From Rhodoferax potami (GTDB taxonomy: Bacteria > Pseudomonadota > Gammaproteobacteria > Burkholderiales > Burkholderiaceae_C): DNA of 64,000 nucleotides. Of this stretch, positions 37,151 to 46,163 are shown in pieces. The stretch spans positions 3,183,001 through 3,247,000 of the forward strand of contig NZ_JAVBIK010000001.1 of NCBI RefSeq assembly GCF_032193805.1. Direction: 5' to 3'. Every line of letters starts with the position of its first letter. Within the stretch, counting starts at the first letter, position 1. Made by a program: the position numbers and the translations under genes. The notes below the pieces were generated by a model. The model was given only the letters and a program-made list of their open reading frames with translations, was not told the origin of the DNA and did no database searches.

Positions 37151-37900
37151 ATGCAGTTACAGGAAATACTCTATACCCAAGGGTTTGGCACCCGCCGTGT
37201 GTGTGCTGGTTTGGTCCAACAAGGCTTTGTGCAGGTTTATATGCCGGAACAAGGCCTGGCTCCCGTCACCATTACGCAAGCAGCTATGGAATTTGTAGCG
37301 GAAGGGTTGCGCTTCCGGGTGCAGGGCGTCGACTGGCCCTACGCTGAACGCGCCTATTTGATACTCGACAAGCCGGCCGGCACCGAGTGCTCGCAAAAGC
37401 CCTCGACCTACCCCAGCATTTACACCTTGCTCCCCAGTCCGCTGCGCTTGCGGCCGCAAAAGGCAGCGGTGCAGGGCGTTCAGGCCGTGGGTCGGCTGGA
37501 TCAAGACACTACCGGCATGCTTTTATTGACCGACGATGGCAAATTCATTCACCGGATGAGTTCACCCAAGCACCATGTCCCCAAGGTGTATGAAGTGACG
37601 GTCAAGCATCCGCTCGATGAAAAGCAGGTCAGCAAGCTTTTGAGTGGTGTGGTGCTGGATGACGACCCCAAGCCCGTCCGAGCTGCCGCTTGCGAAGCGG
37701 TTAGTGAATTCCATCTGCGCATGACCCTCACCGAGGGCAAATACCACCAAGTGAAGCGCATGGTGGCCGCTGTCAGCAATCGGGTGGAGGGCTTGCATCG
37801 CTCCAGCATCGGCAGCGTGTCGCTGCCTGCGGACTTGCCCCCCGGCGGCTGGCGTTGGCTCAATGCCGACGAAATCGTGGCAGTGCAAACCAAGGTGTGA
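37151..37900 (+). CDS. rRNA pseudouridine synthase, RsuA family
   Basis: A 249-residue RsuA/RluB/E/F-type pseudouridine synthase starting MQLQEILYTQGFGTRRVC with a short S4-like domain. The catalytic motif is GRLDQDTTGMLLLTDDG (Asp in RLDQD), with KVYEVTV and the GKYHQVKRM segment. The likely target is U516 of 16S rRNA. The 37151 ATG follows the divergent regulator start; earlier in-frame Met codons would give an unrelated leader overlapping that gene. Confidence 0.85.
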   Translation: MQLQEILYTQGFGTRRVCAGLVQQGFVQVYMPEQGLAPVTITQAAMEFVAEGLRFRVQGVDWPYAERAYLILDKPAGTECSQKPSTYPSIYTLLPSPLRLRPQKAAVQGVQAVGRLDQDTTGMLLLTDDGKFIHRMSSPKHHVPKVYEVTVKHPLDEKQVSKLLSGVVLDDDPKPVRAAACEAVSEFHLRMTLTEGKYHQVKRMVAAVSNRVEGLHRSSIGSVSLPADLPPGGWRWLNADEIVAVQTKV

Positions 37901-37904
37901 TGCG

Positions 37905-38759
37905 ATGAACGCCGTCCTTGATGCTTTCTGGCGTTCCGTGGCTTATTGCCTGCACCCCAAAGTCATCTTGTGGTCGTTTCTGCCACTGGTCTTGATGGTG
38001 GGGGTGACGGCCGGGCTGGGGTATTTTTACCTTGACAGCCTGCTCAGCCAAGTGAACCTGCTGTTGGAGTCGATGGACTGGCTGCAAATGCTGTGGTCGT
38101 GGCTCGAATCCATGGGCGCCGGAAAGCTCAAGACCGTGTTGGTTCCGCTGCTGGTGATTCTGGTGCTTACGCCGCTCGTCGTGGTCGCCTGCTTATTGGT
38201 GGTGGCCACCTTGATGACCCCCATGCTGGTGCGCCTGGTCGCTCAGCGCCGCTTCCCCTTGCTCGACAAGCAAGGCTCCGGCTCTTTTCTGTTAAGCGCC
38301 GGATGGGCACTGGGCTCGACAGTGGCTGCATTGTTCGCCTTGGTGGTGTCGCTGCCACTGTGGTTGATTCCGCCGCTTGTGCTGATCATTCCACCCTTGA
38401 TTTGGGGTTGGTTAACTTACAGGGTCATGGCTTTTGATGCGTTGTCCGACTTTGCCTCTCGTGCTGAGCGGCAAGAGCTATTCAAACGCTATCGCTGGCC
38501 TTTGCTGGCGATGGGCGTATTCGCAGGCTATCTCGGTGCGGCCCCTAGTCTGGTCTGGTCATTCGGGTTTGTCGCGGTCGCTTTGGCCCCTATTTTGGTT
38601 CCGGTGTCGATTTGGCTCTACACCCTGCTGTTCGCCTTTTCGTCGCTGTGGTTCACCCATTTCGGTCTGAAGGCCTTGCAATATTTGCGTGCAGAGCAAG
38701 CGGCTGCAACCAAGGTGCCAGACATGCCGCTGAATGTGGTTGACGTGGAGATCTTATGA
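37905..38759 (+). CDS. EI24-domain (CysZ-like) membrane protein
   Basis: A 284-residue integral membrane protein with about five or six hydrophobic segments (ILWSFLPLVLMVGVTAGLGYFYL, VLVPLLVILVLTPLVVVACLLVV, STVAALFALVVSLPLWLIPPLVLIIPPLIWG and others), matching EI24/CysZ proteins. CysZ takes up sulfate in enterobacteria; whether this homologue does so is unknown. Starts 4 bp after the pseudouridine synthase and overlaps the next gene by ATGA. Confidence 0.75.
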   Translation: MNAVLDAFWRSVAYCLHPKVILWSFLPLVLMVGVTAGLGYFYLDSLLSQVNLLLESMDWLQMLWSWLESMGAGKLKTVLVPLLVILVLTPLVVVACLLVVATLMTPMLVRLVAQRRFPLLDKQGSGSFLLSAGWALGSTVAALFALVVSLPLWLIPPLVLIIPPLIWGWLTYRVMAFDALSDFASRAERQELFKRYRWPLLAMGVFAGYLGAAPSLVWSFGFVAVALAPILVPVSIWLYTLLFAFSSLWFTHFGLKALQYLRAEQAAATKVPDMPLNVVDVEIL

Positions 38760-39562
38760 AGTTTGGCGCGATCATCATTGGGGATGAAATTCTTTCCGGC
38801 AAACGTGCTGACAAGCACTTGGCCAAAATCATTGAATTGCTGGGTGCCCGTGGCATCCGATTGGCTTACGCGCATTACGTTGGCGATGATCCGCAGCGTA
38901 TTACAGCGACGCTGCGTGAGGCCTTCGCTTCGGGCGATACCGTCTTTTCCTTCGGTGGCATTGGCGCCACGCCCGACGATCACACCCGGCAATGCGCTGC
39001 ATTGGCGTCCGGCAAAGCCTTGGTGCTCAGTGACGCCGCACGGGATTTGATCCAAGAGCGCATCTTGGACGTTGCCCGCGAGCAAGGCCTGCCCTATGAG
39101 CCCGAGCGCCCAGACAATGTGCACCGCTTGCAGATGGGCATGTTCCCGGAGGGCGCCGCTTTGATACCCAATCCGTACAACAAAATTCCGGGTTTCAGTT
39201 ATCCCGGCGTTGGGCAAGGGCGGGTCCACTTTGTGCCGGGCTTCCCCGTGATGGCCTGGCCGATGGTGGAGTGGGTTCTCGATAGCCAATGCGCTCAATG
39301 GTTTCAGCAGGATGTGTGGCGCGAGCAATCGGTGATTGTCTTTGGTGCCATGGAGTCGATGCTGACCCCGCTCATGGAGCAGCTGGAGCGGAGTCATCCG
39401 GTCAAGGTCTTCAGCCTACCGAGCGTGGACCATCCGCAATACGGCCGGCACATCGAATTGGGCGTGAAAGGGGATCCCACTGTGATGGCAGCCGCATATG
39501 CCGATTTGCTGGCAGGCCTCAAGGCGCTGGACATGTCATTAGGCCCTGAATTGGTGCGATAG
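38756..39562 (+). CDS. Molybdopterin-binding (CinA N-terminal-like) protein
   Basis: A 268-residue MoCF_biosynth-domain protein starting FGAIIIGDEILSGKRADKHLAKIIELL. The GGIGATPDDHTRQ loop near residue 64 is the family substrate loop, and the late PGFPVMAWPM segment matches CinA-like proteins. It lacks the C-terminal amidase-type domain of full CinA. Related proteins are annotated as competence/damage-inducible CinA or molybdopterin-binding; actual role unclear. Confidence 0.75.
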   Translation: MKFGAIIIGDEILSGKRADKHLAKIIELLGARGIRLAYAHYVGDDPQRITATLREAFASGDTVFSFGGIGATPDDHTRQCAALASGKALVLSDAARDLIQERILDVAREQGLPYEPERPDNVHRLQMGMFPEGAALIPNPYNKIPGFSYPGVGQGRVHFVPGFPVMAWPMVEWVLDSQCAQWFQQDVWREQSVIVFGAMESMLTPLMEQLERSHPVKVFSLPSVDHPQYGRHIELGVKGDPTVMAAAYADLLAGLKALDMSLGPELVR

Positions 39563-39567
39563 CAAAT

Positions 39568-39612
39568 TGCACCAATAAAGTGCGCTATAGCTTGTTGCAC
39601 CTTGGTGGTGCA
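39568..39612. promoter_or_regulatory. Tandem NtrC enhancer sites upstream of glnA
   Basis: Site 2 (39596-39612) is TGCACC-TTGGT-GGTGCA, a perfect match to the NtrC dyad TGCACC-N5-GGTGCA. Site 1 (39568-39584) is TGCACC-AATAA-AGTGCG, with a degraded right half. Centres are about 28 bp apart and site 2 lies about 120 bp upstream of the sigma-54 promoter, the classical enhancer geometry. The NtrC gene itself lies downstream. Confidence 0.85.
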
Positions 39613-39724
39613 TTTTGGTGCGCTCATTGGGCTCTCACCCGTGACTTTCCGTATTTCGTGCTCGAATTGCCCGTTTAACGATGCAAAATAGAGCGGTTTG
39701 CCGAAATGCCTTTGGTGCGTGCTT

Positions 39725-39740
39725 TGGCACAAAAGCTGCA
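39725..39740 (+). promoter_or_regulatory. Sigma-54 (-24/-12) promoter of glnA
   Basis: TGGCAC-AAAAG-CTGCA, with exactly 10 bases between the invariant GG (39726-39727) and GC (39738-39739). It deviates from consensus only by C for T in the -12 TTGC box. The predicted start of transcription is near 39751, leaving a leader of about 36 bases with AGGAG before the ATG. Confidence 0.82.
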
Positions 39741-39787
39741 TTAACTGCAGCGCAAATCTTTTTACAACCGTGCAACAGGAGTATTTG

Positions 39788-41203
39788 ATGGCCAAGACCG
39801 TCGCAGATGTGATGAAGATGGTGAAAGAAAACGAAGTCAAGTTTGTTGACTTCCGTTTCACCGATACCCGTGGTAAGCAGCAGCACACCACCGTGCCTGT
39901 CTCGCATTTTGATGAAGACAAGTTCACCTCCGGCCACGCGTTTGACGGCTCTTCTATTGCCGGCTGGAAGGGAATCGAAGCTTCCGACATGTTGTTGATG
40001 CCCGATCCAGGTACTGCCAACATTGATCCCTTCTTCGAAGAAACCACTCTGATCATGAACTGCGACGTGGTGGAGCCTGCTGACGGCAAGTCCTACGACC
40101 GCGATCCACGTTCCATCGCCAAGCGCGCTGAAGCCTACTTGAAGGCCTCCGGCATGGGCGACACCGCTTACTTCGGCCCTGAGCCAGAATTCTTCATCTT
40201 TGACGGCGTACGTTGGTCTACAGAACCCAACAACACCTTCTACGAAATCGAAGAGTACGAAGCGCCCTGGAACACCGGTTCCAAGCTCGAAGGCGGCAAC
40301 CGCGGCCACCGTCCCACTGTCAAGGGCGGCTACTTCCCAGTGCCCCCAGTGGACAGCACGCAAGACATGCGCGCTGAAATGTCCCTGATCCTTGAATCCT
40401 TGGGCATTCCAGTTGAAGTGTTCCACCACGAAGTGGCGGGCGCTGGCCAGAACGAAATCGGCACTAAGTTCTCCACCCTGGTTGAGCGCGCTGACTGGAC
40501 CATGTTGCAGAAGTACGTGATCCACAACGTGGCCAATGCCTACGGCAAGACCGCGACTTTCATGCCCAAGCCTTACCACGGCGACAACGGTTCCGGCATG
40601 CACGTGCACCAGTCCGTGTGGAAAGACGGCAAGAACCTGTTTGCTGGCGACGGCTATGCAGGTCTGTCTGACTTCGCGCTTTACTACATTGGCGGCATCA
40701 TCAAGCACGCACGTGCCCTGAACGCCATCACCAACCCTGGCACCAACAGCTACAAGCGTCTGGTTCCTCACTTTGAAGCTCCGGTCAAGTTGGCATACTC
40801 CGCCAAGAACCGTTCCGCTTCGATCCGCATTCCTTTCGTGGCGAACCCCAAGGGCCGTCGCGTGGAAGCACGTTTCCCCGATCCATTGATGAACCCTTAC
40901 CTCGGCTTCGCAGCCTTGTTGATGGCAGGTCTGGACGGCGTGGAAAACAAGATCCATCCTGGCGAAGCCGCCACCAAGGACCTCTACCATCTGCCTCCCG
41001 AGGAAGATGCAAAGGTACCAACCGTGTGCCACAGCTTGGATCAAGCCTTGGAGCACTTGGACAAGGACCGCGCGTTCTTGACCAAGGGTGGTGTGTTCAC
41101 TGACTCCATGATCGATGCCTACATCGACCTGAAAATGCAGGAAGTGACCCGCTACCGTATGTCGGTACACCCTGTCGAATACGATATGTACTTCAGCCTG
41201 TAA
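39788..41203 (+). CDS. glnA: Type I glutamine synthetase
   Basis: A 471-residue GS-I enzyme joining ammonia to glutamate with ATP. Visible signatures are [14 protein letters not shown], the active-site [38 protein letters not shown], the glutamate-flap [17 protein letters not shown], and the adenylylation loop NLFA...[10 protein letters not shown], with the modified Tyr in DLYHLPP. The start at ATGGCCAAGACC follows a good AGGAG. Under NtrC/sigma-54 control; followed by an intrinsic terminator. Confidence 0.97.
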   Translation: MAKTVADVMKMVKENEVKFVDFRFTDTRGKQQHTTVPVSHFDEDKFTSGHAFDGSSIAGWKGIEASDMLLMPDPGTANIDPFFEETTLIMNCDVVEPADGKSYDRDPRSIAKRAEAYLKASGMGDTAYFGPEPEFFIFDGVRWSTEPNNTFYEIEEYEAPWNTGSKLEGGNRGHRPTVKGGYFPVPPVDSTQDMRAEMSLILESLGIPVEVFHHEVAGAGQNEIGTKFSTLVERADWTMLQKYVIHNVANAYGKTATFMPKPYHGDNGSGMHVHQSVWKDGKNLFAGDGYAGLSDFALYYIGGIIKHARALNAITNPGTNSYKRLVPHFEAPVKLAYSAKNRSASIRIPFVANPKGRRVEARFPDPLMNPYLGFAALLMAGLDGVENKIHPGEAATKDLYHLPPEEDAKVPTVCHSLDQALEHLDKDRAFLTKGGVFTDSMIDAYIDLKMQEVTRYRMSVHPVEYDMYFSL

Positions 41204-41236
41204 TCCCGGCGCTGCAAAGCACTGTGATGAACAAAG

Positions 41237-41263
41237 AAGGACGGCGCGAGCCGTCCTTTTTTT
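41237..41263 (+). terminator. Intrinsic terminator after glnA
   Basis: A 9-bp perfect stem AAGGACGGC/GCCGTCCTT with loop GCGA followed by a run of T. It lies 34 bp past the glnA stop and separates glnA from the ntrBC genes, which therefore likely have their own promoter or read-through. Confidence 0.9.
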
Positions 41264-41388
41264 ATGGAACACTTGGACACATATCGCCACCCGAACCTCG
41301 GGGATACTCAGGGCCTTTGTCCCGGGGCACTTTTTGACGGATACTGAATCACAGCGCTTACCAAACCGAGCGTAGTTACTGACACAGC

Positions 41389-41892
41389 ATGAAACCCACA
41401 CTCCTGATTCTTTGCTTGACCGCCGGCACGACGCTAGGAGCCTCGGCGCAGGAGCGTATCTACCGGTGTGGTAATGAGTACACCAACACCGTGACCGAAG
41501 CGCAGGCCAAGACCTGCAAGCTTGTCTCGGGCGGCAATGTCACGGTGGTGCAGGGGCAGAAGCCCGCAGCAGCAGCACCAGGGGTGAAGGTGGCATCGGC
41601 GCCGCCCGCAAGCAGCGCGCCGCGTATCGATAGCGCGGATCAAAAAGCCAAAGACTCTGATGCCCGTTTGATTCTCGAGACCGAGCTCAAAAAGGCCGAG
41701 GCCCGTCAGATCGAGCTGAACAAAGAGTACAACAACGGGGAGCCTGAAAAGCTGGGCCCCGAGACTCGCAATCATCAAAAATACCTGGATCGGGTTTCCG
41801 AGCTCAAAGCAGCGCTGTCCCGCAACGAAAGTGACATAGCGGGCATCCGGCGGGAGCTTGGTCGTTTGCCGGGCAGTAGCTCCAAGCAATAA
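41389..41892 (+). CDS. Secreted hypothetical protein with coiled-coil C-terminus
   Basis: A 167-residue protein with a signal peptide (MKPTLLILCLTAGTTLGASA, cleaved before QERIY). A small domain with two Cys (YRCGNEYTN, AKTCKLV) resembles the DUF4124-like N-domain, then comes an Ala/Pro-rich linker. The charged C-terminal helix (ARLILETELKKAEARQIELNKEYN) is probably coiled. It sits between glnA and ntrB. Function unknown. Confidence 0.65.
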   Translation: MKPTLLILCLTAGTTLGASAQERIYRCGNEYTNTVTEAQAKTCKLVSGGNVTVVQGQKPAAAAPGVKVASAPPASSAPRIDSADQKAKDSDARLILETELKKAEARQIELNKEYNNGEPEKLGPETRNHQKYLDRVSELKAALSRNESDIAGIRRELGRLPGSSSKQ

Positions 41893-41970
41893 GGTCCGGG
41901 CAAGTGCCCGCCTTGCCGGGCGGAGCCATGGATCCGGTTATTTAATTTCCTTTTTCCGCGGACAAGCCTC

Positions 41971-43020
41971 ATGGAGCGATTCCATTCTTTTGACCTGCTA
42001 GCGACCTTGGTGGCAGTGGTCACGGCCGACGCGTCTGTGCAGTTCTCCAATGCGGCACTGGAAGATGCCTTGGGCATTTCGCGCCGGACCATCATCGGCT
42101 CCAACTTTGCCGACGTATTCACCGAACCTGCACAGCTGCACAGCGCCCTCGAAGGTGCGTTGGACAATGCGTTTGCAGCACTGCGCTACGACGCGTGGCT
42201 CAAGCGTGCCGGGCTGGAGTCCATGCCGGTGCACGTCATCGTGACCCGCACGGAGGCATCCAACGACATCATTGTGGAAATGGTGCCCCAAGAGCAGCAA
42301 ACCCGCCAAGACCGCGAAGAGCGCCTCGCCGAGCAGGCCCAGACCAACAAAGAGCTAATCCGTAACCTCGCCCACGAAATCAAGAACCCTTTGGGTGGCA
42401 TTCGTGGCGCGGCGCAACTGCTCGAGATGGAGATGGAGTCTCCTGAGCTCACCGAATACACGCAGGTCATCATTCATGAGGCGGATCGCCTGCAGAGCCT
42501 GGTAGACCGCCTGCTGGCGCCGCACCGCCGGCCCCACTTGGTGGGCGATGTGAATATTCACGAGGTGTGTGAGCGGGTGCGCTCGCTCATCCTTGCTGAG
42601 TTTCCCAAGGGCTTGCGGGTAGTGCGGGACTATGACATCTCCATTCCCGAATTCCGGGGTGACCGCGAGCAGCTCATTCAAACCGTGCTGAACATAGCCC
42701 ACAACGCTTGCCAGGCGCTGGCAGAGCGCATTGCGGCGGGTGACGGTTGTGTGACATTCAAGACCCGAGTGACACGGCAGATCACCTTTGGCAAACAGCG
42801 TTACCGGTTGGCATTGGAATTGCATGTCATTGACAACGGACCTGGCGTGCCAGATTCGATCAGAGACCGCATTTTTTACCCGTTGGTATCGGGCAGGGAA
42901 GGTGGTTCCGGACTGGGGCTCACACTGGCGCAAACCTTTGTTCAGCAACATCACGGACTGATTGAAGTGGACAGCGTGCCGGGCCGTACGGACTTCAAAA
43001 TATTGATTCCGTTACCGTAA
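41971..43020 (+). CDS. ntrB: Nitrogen regulation sensor kinase NtrB (GlnL)
   Basis: A 349-residue soluble kinase with an N-terminal PAS-like domain (residues ~8-105), the phospho-acceptor His135 in NLAHEIKNPLGGIRGAAQLLE, and the ATP-binding HATPase domain with NIAHNACQAL, DNGPGVP and GGSGLGLTLAQTFV. It phosphorylates NtrC when nitrogen is low and dephosphorylates it with PII. Followed by ntrC after 32 bp to its ATG. Confidence 0.93.
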   Translation: MERFHSFDLLATLVAVVTADASVQFSNAALEDALGISRRTIIGSNFADVFTEPAQLHSALEGALDNAFAALRYDAWLKRAGLESMPVHVIVTRTEASNDIIVEMVPQEQQTRQDREERLAEQAQTNKELIRNLAHEIKNPLGGIRGAAQLLEMEMESPELTEYTQVIIHEADRLQSLVDRLLAPHRRPHLVGDVNIHEVCERVRSLILAEFPKGLRVVRDYDISIPEFRGDREQLIQTVLNIAHNACQALAERIAAGDGCVTFKTRVTRQITFGKQRYRLALELHVIDNGPGVPDSIRDRIFYPLVSGREGGSGLGLTLAQTFVQQHHGLIEVDSVPGRTDFKILIPLP

Positions 43021-43052
43021 CAGACCGACAAAAACATAGGGTGCCACACAAC

Positions 43053-44600
43053 ATGAAGCCGATTTGGATCGTAGATGATGACCAGTCCATCCGCTTCGTG
43101 CTGGAGAAGGCACTGCTGCGTGAGCATTTGCCCACACGCAGCTTTTCCAATCCACGCGATGTACTGACTGCGCTGAGCACCGCAGCAGACGATGAAGGTC
43201 CGCAGATTCTGGTGAGCGACATCCGCATGCCCGGAGGCTCCGGCCTCGACCTGCTCGAAAAAGTCAAAGCCAAACACCCCGGCCTGCCCGTCATCATCAT
43301 GACGGCTTTCTCGGATCTGGACAGCGCGGTCAGCGCCTTTCAAGGCGGCGCTTTTGAATACCTGCCCAAGCCCTTCGACCTGCCCAAAGCGGTGGAGCTG
43401 ATCCGCCGTGCCGTAGAAGAAAGCCAGCGCGAAGAAGTGGCCGAAGAGCGCATGGCCGAGTCCCCTGAAATGCTAGGGCAGGCGCCCGCCATGCAGGACG
43501 TGTTCCGTGCCATTGGCCGCTTGAGCCAGAGTAATGTCACGGTGATGATCACTGGCGAATCCGGCTCCGGCAAAGAGCTGGTGGCCCGTGCGTTGCACAA
43601 GCATTCTCCGCGCGCCGATGGCCCGTTTGTGGCTATCAACACCGCTGCGATTCCCAAAGACCTGTTGGAGAGTGAACTCTTCGGCCATGAGCGCGGCGCT
43701 TTCACTGGCGCGCAAACCATGCGCCGTGGCCGCTTTGAGCAGGCCGATGGCGGCACGCTGTTTCTGGACGAAATCGGCGACATGCCGTTTGAGCTGCAGA
43801 CCCGTTTGCTGCGCGTCTTGAGCGACGGTCACTTCTACCGCGTGGGCGGGCACAGTGCCGTTAAATCCAACGTGCGCGTGATTGCGGCCACTCACCAGAA
43901 CCTGGAGCAGCGCGTCAAAGACGGTGTGTTCCGTGAAGACTTGTTCCACCGCCTGAACGTGATCCGCCTGCGCCTGCCCGCGCTGCGCGAGCGCAAGGAA
44001 GACGTGTCCATGCTGACCCGCCACTTTTTGCAGCAAAGCGCCAAGCAACTGGGGGTGGAGCCCAAGCGTATTTCTGATTCCGCATTGGCCTGGCTGGAGG
44101 GCTTTGGCTTTCCGGGCAACGTGCGTCAGCTGGAAAACATCTGCCACTGGCTGACCGTGATGGCGCCAGCCCAGGTGATTGAGCGCAAAGACTTGCCGCC
44201 CGAGGTCAATCAAGGGCGCGCTGAAGCTGGCGATTCACTGCTGGCCAAGCCGGTGTTTGCCCCCACGCCCGAGGCGCACCTCAAAGAGTTGCCCCTGGAT
44301 TCGCACGCCTCGGCGTCTTTGTCGCATGAGGGCGGTGAAGACCTGTCGCATGTATTGGCCCGTGCCGCAGCCGCCCAAGGCCCTTTGGAAGGCTGGGAGG
44401 CCGAGCTCGAAACCGAAGCGATTGCGCTACTCGGCTCCGGCAAAGCGGATGTGTGGGACACACTCACCCGGCGTTTTGAGTCCCGCTTGATTCTGGCGGC
44501 CTTGGCGAACACCAAAGGCCGTCGTATTGAAGCGGCTCAAAAACTGGGTATCGGCCGCAACACGATTACGCGGAAGATCCAGGAGCTGGGGCTGGGATGA
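43053..44600 (+). CDS. ntrC: Nitrogen regulation response regulator NtrC (GlnG)
   Basis: A 515-residue sigma-54 activator: receiver domain (IWIVDDDQS, Asp56 in LVSDIRMPGGSG), AAA+ domain with Walker A GESGSGKE, the sigma-54-contacting GAFTGA loop and LFLDEIGDM Walker B, and a Fis-type helix-turn-helix at the end (AQKLGIGRNTITRKIQELG). An extended linker of ~100 residues precedes the DNA-binding part. The ATG at 43053 is preferred over a GTG four codons upstream. Likely acts on the glnA enhancer sites in this window. Confidence 0.95.
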   Translation: MKPIWIVDDDQSIRFVLEKALLREHLPTRSFSNPRDVLTALSTAADDEGPQILVSDIRMPGGSGLDLLEKVKAKHPGLPVIIMTAFSDLDSAVSAFQGGAFEYLPKPFDLPKAVELIRRAVEESQREEVAEERMAESPEMLGQAPAMQDVFRAIGRLSQSNVTVMITGESGSGKELVARALHKHSPRADGPFVAINTAAIPKDLLESELFGHERGAFTGAQTMRRGRFEQADGGTLFLDEIGDMPFELQTRLLRVLSDGHFYRVGGHSAVKSNVRVIAATHQNLEQRVKDGVFREDLFHRLNVIRLRLPALRERKEDVSMLTRHFLQQSAKQLGVEPKRISDSALAWLEGFGFPGNVRQLENICHWLTVMAPAQVIERKDLPPEVNQGRAEAGDSLLAKPVFAPTPEAHLKELPLDSHASASLSHEGGEDLSHVLARAAAAQGPLEGWEAELETEAIALLGSGKADVWDTLTRRFESRLILAALANTKGRRIEAAQKLGIGRNTITRKIQELGLG

Positions 44601-45357
44601 TCTCGACCACCACCGGCGCGTGATCGCTGGGGCGCTCGTTTTTGCGAGGCGTCTTGTCAATCACGCAGCCGGTCACCCGCGGTTTGAGCGCCTGGCTCAC
44701 CAGAATGTGGTCAATGCGCATACCCCGGTTACGGCGGAAGCCCGCATCCCGGTAGTCCCACCAACTGAAGCTTTTGGGCGGGTAGGGGAACAACCGGTAG
44801 CTGTCGCACAGGCCCAATGCCACCAAAGCGCGTAGGTGGTATCGCTCTTCCTCGGTGCAGTGGATGGTGCCTTCCAGGTTCACCGGGTCCCACACATCGT
44901 CCTCGTCAAAAGTGATGTTGTAGTCGCCCATCAGCACCAGGTTCGGGTGCGCGGCCAGCTCGTCTTTCACCCAGCGGCGCAGGGCGGTGAGCCACTCCAT
45001 CTTGTACTCAAACTTGTCGCTGCCCGGCTCTTGCCCGTTGGGGAAGTAAGCGCCGATCACGCGTATTCCCTCCACCGTGCCGGTGATCACGCGGGACATG
45101 TCGTCGTCAAAGCCGGGGATGTTTTTGACTACGGCATCCGCCGGAGTCCGCGTTAGCAGGGCCACGCCGTTATAGGTCTTTTGGCCAAACCATTGCGCGT
45201 GGTAGCCGATGGCTTCAAACGCGTCGGCAGGAAATTTGTCGTCAGTCAGCTTGAGCTCTTGCAGGGCAAGCACATCGACCGGGTTGGCGGCCAGCCACTC
45301 CAGCACTTGCGGCAGGCGCACGCCCAAAGAGTTGACGTTCCAGGTGGCGAGTTTCAT
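44566..45357 (-). CDS. xth: Exodeoxyribonuclease III
   Basis: A 263-residue ExoIII/AP endonuclease family enzyme. Motifs are MKLATWNVNSLGVRLPQV, LALQELKLTDDKFP (catalytic Glu), VLMGDYNITFDEDDVWDP, FSWWDYRDAGFRRNRGMRIDHILVS and ERPSDHAPVVVE. It repairs abasic sites and 3' blocks. I start at the ATG at 45357, which gives the canonical N-terminus. Convergent with ntrC and overlapping its 3' end by 35 bp. Confidence 0.92.
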   Translation of the reverse strand: MKLATWNVNSLGVRLPQVLEWLAANPVDVLALQELKLTDDKFPADAFEAIGYHAQWFGQKTYNGVALLTRTPADAVVKNIPGFDDDMSRVITGTVEGIRVIGAYFPNGQEPGSDKFEYKMEWLTALRRWVKDELAAHPNLVLMGDYNITFDEDDVWDPVNLEGTIHCTEEERYHLRALVALGLCDSYRLFPYPPKSFSWWDYRDAGFRRNRGMRIDHILVSQALKPRVTGCVIDKTPRKNERPSDHAPVVVEIIPAPAPGSSA

Positions 45358-45453
45358 AGGTGATTCAGAAAAAATAGATGCTGCGGTGCAGAGACCCTGG
45401 ATTTTCTCACCGCTCCCCGCCATTTGCGGGCCTTGCGAGGATGCCCCGAACGC

Positions 45454-45488
45454 AAAAAAGCCCTGCACTCCGGGAGAAGTGCAGGGCC
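45454..45488 (-). terminator. Intrinsic terminator of the BON-domain gene
   Basis: On the minus strand a 10-bp stem GCCCTGCACT/AGTGCAGGGC with an 8-base loop is followed by TTTTTT, just downstream of the BON gene stop and before the xth start. Confidence 0.88.
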
Positions 45489-45516
45489 CCTGTCTGACCG
45501 AGTCAGACGACGTAGC

Positions 45517-45831
45517 TTACGGGCGCACGGTGATCTCGTTCTTCACGGCCTTGACGCCCATGACGCTCCAAGCCAGCGTCGCTGCGGTGGATTTTTCATC
45601 CGGGCTTTTGGCAAATCCGGACAGCATTACGGTCCCGTTGAGGGTTTCCACGCTGATGGCGGCGGCGTCCACGATTTTGTTTTCGACAAAGCGGCTCTTG
45701 ATGCTGGTGGTGATGGCAGTGTCATCAACATAAGCCCCCACCGTGGATTGGCCGCGCTGTACGGCGCAGCCGGTAGCAGTCAAAGCGAGCAGGGCGGCAA
45801 AAGCCAAGGCGAAGAGGGTGCGAATGTTCAT
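45517..45831 (-). CDS. BON-domain lipoprotein
   Basis: A 104-residue protein with a lipoprotein signal (LALTATGC lipobox, Cys22) and one BON domain (TTSIKSRFVENKIVDAAAISVETLNGTVMLSGFAKSPDEK...). BON lipoproteins (OsmY/DolP-like) bind the outer membrane or peptidoglycan periphery and are often stress-induced. Terminated by the hairpin at 45454-45488. Confidence 0.85.
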   Translation of the reverse strand: MNIRTLFALAFAALLALTATGCAVQRGQSTVGAYVDDTAITTSIKSRFVENKIVDAAAISVETLNGTVMLSGFAKSPDEKSTAATLAWSVMGVKAVKNEITVRP

Positions 45832-45880
45832 GGTGAGTTTCCAGTAGTGAAGTGAATGGGAATGGGAAGGGGGGCGCTGT

Positions 45881-46045
45881 TTATTTCTTCCGGAGGAATC
45901 CGAACAGGTAGCTCAGCACCGCGAGCACCAGGAAGACGAAAAACAAAATCTTGCCTATCTCTACGGCGCTGGCGGCAATGCCACCAAAACCGAAAAGCGC
46001 CGCGATCAGGGCAATGACAAAAAAAACAACGGCGTAATGCAACAT
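45881..46045 (-). CDS. DUF1328 small membrane protein
   Basis: A 54-residue hydrophobic protein, [22 protein letters not shown]..., with two membrane helices and the ending LFGFLRKK, a clear DUF1328/YtjA-type protein. The ATG at 46045 is preferred over an upstream one that adds a polar leader. Often next to BON or stress genes; function unknown. Confidence 0.85.
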   Translation of the reverse strand: MLHYAVVFFVIALIAALFGFGGIAASAVEIGKILFFVFLVLAVLSYLFGFLRKK

Positions 46046-46163
46046 CAGGGTTCCTTCAACAGATGCCCTAGTGTGCGTTTTCGCACACAGTGCGGCCATC
46101 AGTCACCTTGCTGTGTGGCCGTGGGTTAAAGGCGCGCCCGCTTGTAGGACGCCTCCGACACCC

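Noticed and set aside
39635..41401. 588-codon open frame antisense to glnA
   Set aside because: Long antisense frames are common opposite biased GC-rich genes; glnA with its promoter, RBS and terminator accounts for the region.
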